A stretch of DNA of 10,556 nt from JBARRS01 sp049644345 (lineage in GTDB: Bacteria > Actinomycetota > Thermoleophilia > Gaiellales > Gaiellaceae), in NCBI GenBank assembly GCA_049644345.1, contig JBARRS010000145.1, positions 1-10,556 of the forward strand. Reading direction: 5' to 3'. The notes beneath the pieces were generated by a model. That model was not told where the DNA came from, made no database searches, and saw only the letters and a list, made by a program, of their open reading frames with translations. The position numbers and the translations under genes are program-made. Each line of letters begins with the position of its first letter. Positions within the stretch are counted from its first letter, which is position 1. Below are positions 5,283-10,556 of the stretch, piece by piece.

Positions 5283-8200
5283 CTAGCGGTGCCCGAAGTG
5301 ATGAGCCGGCGGCAGGGAGCCGAAGATGTCACCGCCGTCGGCGACTCGCCGCGCAAGCGAAACAAGAGAGGCAAGCTCCCGCACGACGACGTTCTGGTTT
5401 CGTCCTGAACGCTCGAACGTCCCGCATGCGAGCAGGAGCGGCTCGCCTCGAACGAGCACTCGGAAGCGCGCATAGACCTGCGGAGGCACGATCAAGTTCA
5501 TTTGCCCGAGCTCGTCCTCGAGCAGCATGAAGACGACGCCCTTAGCCGTCGCCGGGCGCTGGCGCGCGATCGCGAGGCCGGCGACCGCCACCTGTGCCCG
5601 GTTTGCCGTACTCTCGAGCTCGGAGCTCGAGAGCGTCCCGGGCGGCAGGTGCGGGCGAAGCAGCGCAAGAGGGTGCTCGCCGACCGAGAGGCTCGTCGTC
5701 CGGTAGTCGGCGAGCATGCGCTCCCACCGCGTCTGCTCGCGGAGCACCGGCGTCTCTGCGGTCGGGTCGAGCGGGAGCGCGAGCTGACGCACGTCTCCCC
5801 CGGACCCCGGAACGCTCTGCGGTCGCGGCGCGAAGCCGAGCTCCCAGAGGAGCCCGCGGCGTTTGCCGAATGCGTCACAGGCACCCGAGGCCACGAGCGC
5901 CTCGAGCCGATCTTGGTCGAGCGGCGCCCGTTGCGCGAGCTCGCGAACGCCGGCGAAGGGCCCGCGCCGCTTACGTTCCTCGACGAGCGCCTCCGCCCCT
6001 TCTTCCCCGAGCGACTTCACGTACGAGAGCCCGATTCGGACCGCACCGTCCTCGAGCGCGCACTTCACCTCGCTCACGTTCACGTCCGCCGGACGCACCT
6101 CAACCCCACGCCGCTGCACGTCCCGTACGAGTGACGCCGGGGGGTAGAAGCCCATCGGCTGTGCGTTCAGGAGCGCGCACAGGAACTCGGCCGGGTAGTA
6201 GTGACGGAGCCACGCAGACTGGTAGGCGAGGAGCCCGAATGCCGCGGCATGCGACTTCGGGAAGCCGAAGCCGGAGAAGCCCGCGAGCTTGTCGTAGACG
6301 AGGTTCGCGGTCTCGGCATCGACGCTTTTCGCAGCCGCGCCCTCGACGAAGCGGCCGCGGTAGGCCTCGATCGCCTCCTCGCTCCGCTTCCTGCTCATCG
6401 CGCGGCGCAGGCCTTCCGCCTCACCGACCGAGAACCCCGCCAGCGCCATCGCCACCTCGAGGACCTGGTCCTGGAAGACGACGACGCCGAGCGTCTCGCG
6501 CAGCGGCTCGGCGAGAAGTGGATGGTCGGCCGGCGGCACGAACGACGGATCCTCGCGCAGCCTTTGCCGGTGCGCGATGTACGGGTGCACGGCCTTGCCC
6601 TGGATCGGCCCCGGCCGTACGAGCGCCACCTGCACGGTGAGGTCGTCGAGATTCTCGGGCCGTGTCCTGAGCAGGCTCTGCATCTGCGCCCGGCTCTCGA
6701 TCTGGAAGACGCCGACCGTGTCCGCGCGCTGGATGTCGTCGTAGACCCCCTGGTCGTCGAGCGGGATCCGCGAGAGGTCGATCGGCTTCCCGTACGTCTG
6801 GGCGATTTGCTCGACGCAATCCTCGACCGCCGAGAGCATCCCGAGCCCGAGCAGGTCGATCTTGAGAAAGCCGGCGTCGGCGCAAGAGTCCTTGTCCCAC
6901 TGGACGAGCTGCCGCCCGGCCATGGCGGCAGGCATTACCGGGACGAGCTCGACGAGTGGCCGGCTGGAGATCACCATTCCGCCCGGATGCTGAGACGCGT
7001 GCCGCGGCAGGCCCGCGATCTCCGAGCAGAGCTCGCAGAAGGCGCGCCACCGCGGCGAGCGAAGCTTGGTCTCGCCGTCGGGGAGCGAGGCGACCTCCTC
7101 TCCGACCCGCTTCGGATTGCCCTCTGTCAGGCGCGCGAGCCGCTCGAGCTCGGCGTGCGGGAGCCCGAGCGCCTTACCGAGGTCGCGGATCGCGCCGCGC
7201 GCGTTGTAGGTGGGAAAGCTCGCGACCAATGCCGCGTGGTCGCGTCCGTAACGGTCGCTGACGGCCGGTAGGAGCTTCTCTCGGATGTCACGCGGAAAGT
7301 CGAGGTCGATGTCCGGAACCGCGGCGAGCTCGCGGTTGAGAAAGCGTCCGAGCGAGAGATCCGCTGCTACCGGGTCGACGTGGGAGAGGCCGGTCAGGTA
7401 GCAGACGATCGAGCCGACCGAGCTCCCCCGGCCGCGGCCGGGCGGCAGCGTCGAGCGCGGCGAATCGCGCCCGCGCACCTCGACGGCGAGCTCGCGCGCG
7501 AGCTCGAGCACCTCCCAGTGGAGCAGGAAGAAGCCGGCGAGGCCAAGCTCGTCGATGAGCGCCAGCTCCTCGTCGAGCCGCGCCCGAGCAGCAAGTAACA
7601 GTCTGTTACTTGCTTCGTAGCGCGCGGCGAAGGCGCGGTCGCAGATCCGCTTCAGCTTTGCGATCGCCGGGACGCCGTCCTCGGTGAAGTCCGGGTAGCG
7701 GTAGCCGAGGTCCTCGGTCAAGTCGAAGCGGAGCCGGTCGGCGAGCTCCTGCGTCCGCGCGACGGCGTCGGGGTCGTCGGGGAAACGCTCCGCCGCGGCC
7801 GCCGGCTCGAGCAGGACACTCTCGTGGTTGCCCCGCCGCTCCCGCTCGCAGCCCTCGAGCGGAGTGCAGTTCCGAACTGCGACGAGCGCGTCCTGGAGCG
7901 GCGCCCGGCGCGGGTGGTGCGCGTGCGCATCGCCTGTCGCGATCGTGGCGACGCCGAGCGCCTCCGCGAGCTCGCGCAGCGCCCCGCTGCGGCGAGCATC
8001 TCCCCGCTCGTAGGGACGCTGGAGCTCGACGAAGAACCGATCGCGCCCGAAGGCGCTCGCCAGCCGAGCCGCCGCGTTCGGATTTTCGACGCCGAGCCCG
8101 TGCCGCGCGCAGCCGGATAGGCACACGAGACCCTCGTTCCGCTCCTCGAGCAGCGCCTGGTCGAGTGAGGGCGGCAGCAGCTCTCGCTCTTTCCCCGGCA

Positions 8201-8498
8201 GCCGCGTTCCCGCATGCGCGGCGGTCAGCAGACGGCAGAGATTCGCGTACCCCTGCGCGGTCTCGACCAGCAGGGTCACGTGCAATCCGTCCGCGAGCGT
8301 CACCTCCGCTCCGGTGATCGGACGCACGCCGAAGGCCTTTGCCGCCCGTGCGAACTCGAGCGACCCGTAGACGCCGTCGTGGTCGGTCAGGGCAAGCGCT
8401 TCGTATCCGAGCTCGGCGGCGCGCACCGCCAGCTCCTCCGGCAACGAGGCGCCGTCGAGGAACGAATAGGCTGAGTGGGCGTGGAGCTCGACGTACAC
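5283..8498 (-). CDS. dnaE2: error-prone DNA polymerase DnaE2 (ImuC), C-family
   Basis: A complete 1071-residue C-family polymerase of the damage-tolerance type, normal in length. It copies past DNA lesions and, in characterised actinobacteria, acts with ImuB and an ImuA-type protein. Residues 1 to about 240 are the PHP domain, with metal-ligand motifs intact (H6/H8, TDHD at 38-41, GAEV with E65, GDAH at 189-192). The polymerase core shows GRGRGSSVGSIVCYLTGLSH (354-373), PDIDLDFP with catalytic D396 and D398, and FLKIDLLGL with D548. A helix-hairpin-helix region (about 840-890) is followed by QLALPL (905-910), a candidate sliding-clamp motif, and an OB domain (about 965-1045). The GTG start gives the family-typical MYVELHAHSAYSFLDG. 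AGGA lies 10 bases upstream, or TAGGAA may serve as a poor -10. The first 18 bases overlap the divergent cupin gene. No LexA box was found. The TTA-containing palindrome at 7590-7614 lies inside it. Confidence 0.97.
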   Translation of the reverse strand: MYVELHAHSAYSFLDGASLPEELAVRAAELGYEALALTDHDGVYGSLEFARAAKAFGVRPITGAEVTLADGLHVTLLVETAQGYANLCRLLTAAHAGTRLPGKERELLPPSLDQALLEERNEGLVCLSGCARHGLGVENPNAAARLASAFGRDRFFVELQRPYERGDARRSGALRELAEALGVATIATGDAHAHHPRRAPLQDALVAVRNCTPLEGCERERRGNHESVLLEPAAAAERFPDDPDAVARTQELADRLRFDLTEDLGYRYPDFTEDGVPAIAKLKRICDRAFAARYEASNRLLLAARARLDEELALIDELGLAGFFLLHWEVLELARELAVEVRGRDSPRSTLPPGRGRGSSVGSIVCYLTGLSHVDPVAADLSLGRFLNRELAAVPDIDLDFPRDIREKLLPAVSDRYGRDHAALVASFPTYNARGAIRDLGKALGLPHAELERLARLTEGNPKRVGEEVASLPDGETKLRSPRWRAFCELCSEIAGLPRHASQHPGGMVISSRPLVELVPVMPAAMAGRQLVQWDKDSCADAGFLKIDLLGLGMLSAVEDCVEQIAQTYGKPIDLSRIPLDDQGVYDDIQRADTVGVFQIESRAQMQSLLRTRPENLDDLTVQVALVRPGPIQGKAVHPYIAHRQRLREDPSFVPPADHPLLAEPLRETLGVVVFQDQVLEVAMALAGFSVGEAEGLRRAMSRKRSEEAIEAYRGRFVEGAAAKSVDAETANLVYDKLAGFSGFGFPKSHAAAFGLLAYQSAWLRHYYPAEFLCALLNAQPMGFYPPASLVRDVQRRGVEVRPADVNVSEVKCALEDGAVRIGLSYVKSLGEEGAEALVEERKRRGPFAGVRELAQRAPLDQDRLEALVASGACDAFGKRRGLLWELGFAPRPQSVPGSGGDVRQLALPLDPTAETPVLREQTRWERMLADYRTTSLSVGEHPLALLRPHLPPGTLSSSELESTANRAQVAVAGLAIARQRPATAKGVVFMLLEDELGQMNLIVPPQVYARFRVLVRGEPLLLACGTFERSGRNQNVVVRELASLVSLARRVADGGDIFGSLPPAHHFGHR
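5611..5633. repeat. perfect 23-base odd palindrome inside dnaE2 (linker before the OB domain)
   Basis: The left arm CTCTCGAGCTC, a single central G, and the exact reverse complement as right arm. It encodes the Ser/Leu/Glu-rich stretch LSSSELES (about residues 956-963). Its building block GAGCTCGAG is frequent in this GC-rich, Glu/Leu-rich sequence, so chance from codon bias is likely. Confidence 0.7.
7590..7614. repeat. perfect 25-base AT-rich palindrome inside dnaE2
   Basis: The left arm AGCAAGTAACAG (7590-7601), one central T (7602), and the exact reverse complement as right arm (7603-7614). It is 60% A+T, against roughly 30% around it. It encodes ASNRLLLA (residues 296-303) of DnaE2 using rare codons AGT, AGA, TTA and CTT. 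It lies in a variable linker between the PHP domain and the LDEELALIDELGLAGFF segment. It resembles a dyad operator or a small inserted palindrome; which one cannot be told from sequence. Confidence 0.85.
8467..8472 (+). promoter_or_regulatory. candidate -10 element for a leaderless cupin transcript
   Basis: TAGGCT fits TANNNT and ends 8 bases before GTG 8481, the same spacing as the -10-like hexamer before the glycosyltransferase ATG. The nearest purine-rich stretch, GAGGA at 8457-8461, is too far (19 bases) from that GTG to be its Shine-Dalgarno. No clear -35. It lies inside the dnaE2 coding sequence, about codons 9-11. Confidence 0.35.
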
Positions 8499-9263
8499 AG
8501 CCCGTCGTTCCTACGTCCCGGAGAGGGCGAGACCGTCACCGACCGGGCCGAGCGGACGCTCAGGATCCTCGTCGAGCTCGACCAGCTGATCGTCACGTGG
8601 TTCCGCTACGAGCCGGGCGAGGAAGGGCCGAAGCCTCACGTGCACAGGCGGCACGCGGACGCTTTCTACGTGCTCGAAGGAGAGTTGGAATTCGGGCTCG
8701 GCCCAGAAGTGGAGAAGGTGCGCGGCCCTGCCGGAACGTTCGCCGCCGCGCCGCCCAACGTCGTCCATACGTTCCGGAACACGAGCGACTCGACCGCGAT
8801 CTTCCTGAACGTCCACGCACCGAGCATGGGTTTCGGCGACTTCCTGCGCGGCGGGAGCGATGAACACTTCGACCAGTTCGACCCGCCGGCGGACGGGGGC
8901 CGCCCGTTTGCGGACGCGATCGTCTGCGGCCCCGGCGAGGGGGAGCGATTCGAGCGGGAGAACCGGGTCCTCGTCATCAAAAGCGACATGCCGGAGCTCT
9001 CGGTCTTCGATCTCACGTTCCACCCCGGCTGGAAAGGCGTCGACCCGCATCACCACGACGACCACGTCGATTCGTTCTTCGTGCTCGAAGGGGAAGTCGA
9101 CTTCATCGTGGGCGACGAGCAGCGGCGGGCGGGCCCCGGCACATTCGTCTCCGACCCGCCCGGCGCGCGGCACGGGTTCCGCAATCCGGGCCCGGCGCCG
9201 ATCCGCGTGCTCAACCTCCATACGCCGGACGCAGGCTTCGCCGACGGCGTGCGCCGAGGGTAG
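8481..9263 (+). CDS. two-domain cupin (bicupin) protein
   Basis: A 260-residue protein made of two tandem cupin beta-barrels. Barrel one (about 38-112) has HVHRRHADAFYVLEGELEFG with likely metal ligands H53, H55 and H96 (in VVHTFRN). Barrel two (about 175-248) has HHHDDHVDSFFVLEGEVDF with H190, H192 and H231 (in ARHGFRN). In both, the usual Glu ligand position is Asp (D60, D197). Such barrels may be dioxygenases, isomerases or small-molecule binders; the function here is unknown, and the protein is probably cytoplasmic. Start choice: GTG 8481 fits an upstream -10-like hexamer for leaderless initiation; GTG 8475, two codons earlier, is the alternative. Either start overlaps the divergent dnaE2 start, and no later start would keep barrel one. 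The TfoX-N gene follows after 5 bases, so the two form an operon. Confidence 0.85.
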   Translation: MELDVHSPSFLRPGEGETVTDRAERTLRILVELDQLIVTWFRYEPGEEGPKPHVHRRHADAFYVLEGELEFGLGPEVEKVRGPAGTFAAAPPNVVHTFRNTSDSTAIFLNVHAPSMGFGDFLRGGSDEHFDQFDPPADGGRPFADAIVCGPGEGERFERENRVLVIKSDMPELSVFDLTFHPGWKGVDPHHHDDHVDSFFVLEGEVDFIVGDEQRRAGPGTFVSDPPGARHGFRNPGPAPIRVLNLHTPDAGFADGVRRG

Positions 9264-9268
9264 GCGCC

Positions 9269-9586
9269 GTGGACGCGCAGGCGCGTTACGAGGAGATCGT
9301 CGACGACCTTATTCACCGAAACGCGGATGTCGAGGCCGCGAAGATGATGGGAATGCCCGCGATCAAGAAGGCCGGGAAGATGGTCGGCGGCTTCTGGCGC
9401 GACTCGATGGTCTTCAAGCTCCCCGACGAGATGGACCGCTTGGCGGCCCTCACCCTCGAGGGTGCCCACCTCTTCGACCCGTCCGAGCGCAACCGGCCGA
9501 TGAAGGAATGGGTGGTCGTGCCCGCCGCTCACGCCGCCGAGTGGGCACGGCTCGCAGAGCTCGCGCTCATACGCCGCGCTGGCTGA
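9269..9586 (+). CDS. TfoX N-terminal domain (TfoX/Sxy-like) small protein
   Basis: A 105-residue single-domain protein. Visible family marks are the GMP motif (28-30) in AAKMMGMPAIKKAGKMVGGF, the strand DSMVFKLP (45-52), GAHLFDP (65-71) and RPMKEWVVVP (76-85). This matches from memory the TfoX_N family of short stand-alone proteins common in actinobacteria. Although named after the competence regulator TfoX/Sxy, most short members have no known role and there is no C-terminal TfoX domain here, so a competence function should not be assumed. The GTG start lies 5 bases after the cupin stop and has GAGGG 8 bases upstream (inside the cupin end), fitting a coupled downstream gene. Its last 20 bases overlap the end of the convergent DUF6504-like gene. 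Confidence 0.75.
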   Translation: MDAQARYEEIVDDLIHRNADVEAAKMMGMPAIKKAGKMVGGFWRDSMVFKLPDEMDRLAALTLEGAHLFDPSERNRPMKEWVVVPAAHAAEWARLAELALIRRAG

Positions 9587-9845
9587 ACCACTGCTCCCGC
9601 TCCTGGTCGCGGAAGACGACCGCGTTCTCCCCGGTCTGGAGCACGACCTCGAAGTAGCGCCGGCTGACGGGCTCCTCGGTCCACCAGCGGTCGACCACAC
9701 GCCACTCCTCGCGCACAAGCGCGACCGAGGTACGGTTCACGCATCGGGGCGCACCGTCGACATGTGTCTCGACGAGCGCCGGCTGCGGCTCGTTTACTCG
9801 TCGCGCGGCACGAGCAGCGCCCGCTGTTCGGGTATCCGCGACCAC
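9567..9845 (-). CDS. DUF6504-like small protein overlapping imuB
   Basis: A 92-residue protein. The core, from about residue 36 to the end, has VNRTSVALVREEWRVVDRWW (W48, W54, W55), then RRYFEVVLQTG, ENAVVFRD and QWFSQRGV. This W-rich, beta-strand pattern resembles the DUF6504 family, which I recall as commonly encoded beside imuB and dnaE2 in actinobacteria; its biochemical role is not established. The start is GTG 9845, which has GGAGG 7 bases upstream; this puts its first 52 bases inside the imuB 3' end. A shorter start at GTG 9740 would lose the N-terminal 35 residues and has weaker support. The Arg/Ala-rich first 17 residues are probably constrained by the overlapping ImuB frame. Adjacency and overlap suggest co-translation with ImuB and a possible role in the mutasome, which is inference. 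Confidence 0.75.
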   Translation of the reverse strand: MVADTRTAGAARAARRVNEPQPALVETHVDGAPRCVNRTSVALVREEWRVVDRWWTEEPVSRRYFEVVLQTGENAVVFRDQEREQWFSQRGV

Positions 9846-10556
9846 GGCGCAACCTCCACGACCGAACAGACCGCTCCCGAGCCGGCGCCGGCGCGAACCT
9901 GGCGCAGCCCCTCGCTCAGGTGGGCGCGGAGGTCCGCGCCCATGGGCCGGACGAGCTCGAGCTGCTGCCCGAGCGAATCGGCGAGGTCGACAAGCTCGAG
10001 TTGAAGACGCGTCACCGGCGCCGGCAGATCGGCGAGTTTCGGCCCGAGGGCCGCGCGCAGCCGGTCAGCATCCCCGGTCGCATCGCGCAGCGTGACCGTG
10101 CGCCGCCACGAGCCGCCGCCGACAAGCCGCGCCGAGAGCGCGAGCTTCCGCACCGCGCGACCCGCGCGCTCAGTTCTGCCGAGGCCACGCTCCACAAGTG
10201 CCGCGAGCGCGCGCCGCAGCGTCAGCTCGTTCCCGACCGCCTCGGGAAACTCGAGCGTCTCGACGATTTCCGCCGCCGTCCGTCTCCCTCTGACCCGGCG
10301 GCGGTTTCCGCCTCTCGCCAGGCTCCAGGCGCGCCGGCCGTCCGGCCCCAAACGTTCGGCAACGGCAGCGCCCGGCAGCCCGGCAAGCTCACCAAGCCTT
10401 CGGACTCCTAGCTCCGCGAGCTCCTCGCGACGCTCCGGCTCGAGCGGGAGGAGCGTCAGCGGCAGGGGTGCAAGGAACTCGCGGGTGCGCTCGTCGGAGA
10501 CGATCAGGATCTGCCCCGGCCGCGCCACGTTCGCCGCGGCCAGCGCGGCGAACCGC
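9794..10556 (-). CDS. imuB: ImuB, Y-family-like mutasome protein, 5'-truncated by the window edge
   Basis: The visible 253 C-terminal residues run from RFAALAAANVARPGQ to the TAA at 9796-9794. In order: the end of the palm region with FLAPLPLTLLPLEPE, a helix-hairpin-helix part (ELGVRRLGELAGLPGAAVAE), an ARGG segment, the Y-family little-finger domain (from about EIVETLEFPEAVGNELTLRR through LQLELVDL), then GQQLELVRP and the family-typical ending EVAPWSRIPEQRALLVPRD. ImuB is a catalytically dead Y-family homologue that recruits DnaE2 to the replication clamp in known systems. The N-terminal region, where lost catalytic residues would be judged, is outside the window, so an active Y-family polymerase is not excluded, though the C-terminus argues for ImuB. 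A GTG at 10528 is internal, not the start. An ImuA/ImuA'-type gene might lie further right. Confidence 0.88.
   Translation of the reverse strand, partial: RFAALAAANVARPGQILIVSDERTREFLAPLPLTLLPLEPERREELAELGVRRLGELAGLPGAAVAERLGPDGRRAWSLARGGNRRRVRGRRTAAEIVETLEFPEAVGNELTLRRALAALVERGLGRTERAGRAVRKLALSARLVGGGSWRRTVTLRDATGDADRLRAALGPKLADLPAPVTRLQLELVDLADSLGQQLELVRPMGADLRAHLSEGLRQVRAGAGSGAVCSVVEVAPWSRIPEQRALLVPRDE
9853..9857 (-). promoter_or_regulatory. Shine-Dalgarno deciding the DUF6504-like start
   Basis: On the minus strand this reads GGAGG, with 7 bases between it and GTG 9845. It is among the clearest ribosome-binding sites in the window and lies within the conserved ImuB EVAPWS codons. It supports the long, 52-base-overlapping start of the small gene. 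Confidence 0.55.

Noticed and set aside
4012..5286. A long plus-strand frame (424 codons) inside the GH15 gene
   Set aside because: It is an Arg/Ala-rich, low-complexity out-of-frame product overlapping a convincing enzyme.
3416..5473. A long open minus-strand frame (685 codons) opposite the GH15 gene
   Set aside because: It is the antisense shadow of a GC-rich gene. The plus strand has a clear GH15 protein with catalytic motifs, while the minus frame has no recognisable domain.
5594..7271. Several long plus-strand frames opposite dnaE2 (5594-6640, 6201-7271 and others)
   Set aside because: The dnaE2 protein is intact and full length on the other strand; these frames have biased low-complexity composition.
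8496..8600. LexA/SOS box upstream of dnaE2
   Set aside because: No match to the actinobacterial TCGAAC-N4-GTTCGA type dyad was found by eye; isolated TCGAAC or GTTCGA half-words elsewhere lie in coding sequence.
10526..10528. GTG 10528 as the start of imuB
   Set aside because: The frame stays open to the window edge and continues with RFAALAAAN, which fits the ImuB body, so the gene is truncated by the window and does not start here.
1..10556. tRNA, rRNA, CRISPR array, insertion sequence or riboswitch
   Set aside because: Nearly every base is inside a supported protein gene, and no cloverleaf, spaced direct repeats, terminal inverted repeats or long leader was seen.

Overview
The window is very GC-rich (about 70% by eye) and almost entirely coding. 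The longest gap between genes is about 23 bases, several neighbours overlap, and GTG/TTG starts are common. Gene content (DnaE2, ImuB, a DUF6504-like protein, a GH15 trehalase-like enzyme, TfoX-N and cupin proteins) and codon use suggest an actinomycete-type bacterium. My best guess is the class Thermoleophilia (Gaiellales/Solirubrobacterales-like), but this rests on remembered family resemblance and not on a search.

Layout from left to right. (1) 1-206, plus strand: the C-terminal tail of an HD-superfamily hydrolase. (2) 203-2088, minus strand: a two-gene operon, an endonuclease/exonuclease/phosphatase-fold enzyme followed by a class V PLP-dependent enzyme, coupled by a GTGA overlap. (3) 2089-2110: a 22-base divergent control region with a symmetric CTAG-T-CTAG core that gives a -10-like hexamer to each side. 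(4) 2111-5278, plus strand: an operon of a GT4 glycosyltransferase, a small acidic protein and a GH15 glycosidase, plausibly for alpha-glucan or trehalose-type sugar metabolism. (5) 5283-8498, minus strand: a complete error-prone polymerase, DnaE2 (ImuC). (6) 8481-9586, plus strand: a two-domain cupin and a TfoX-N protein. (7) 9567-10556, minus strand: a DUF6504-like small protein and the C-terminal two-thirds or so of ImuB, which runs off the right edge.

The main theme is a translesion mutagenesis cassette (imuB - DUF6504-like - dnaE2) whose parts are separated by an opposite-strand cupin-tfoX pair. The cupin and dnaE2 start head-to-head and share 18 bases of coding sequence. dnaE2 contains two perfect odd palindromes. 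The one at 7590-7614 is AT-rich, carries rare codons and looks foreign to its surroundings. First genes of transcription units tend to look leaderless, whereas several downstream genes carry Shine-Dalgarno-like sequences. No tRNA, rRNA, CRISPR array, insertion sequence or convincing LexA box was seen.
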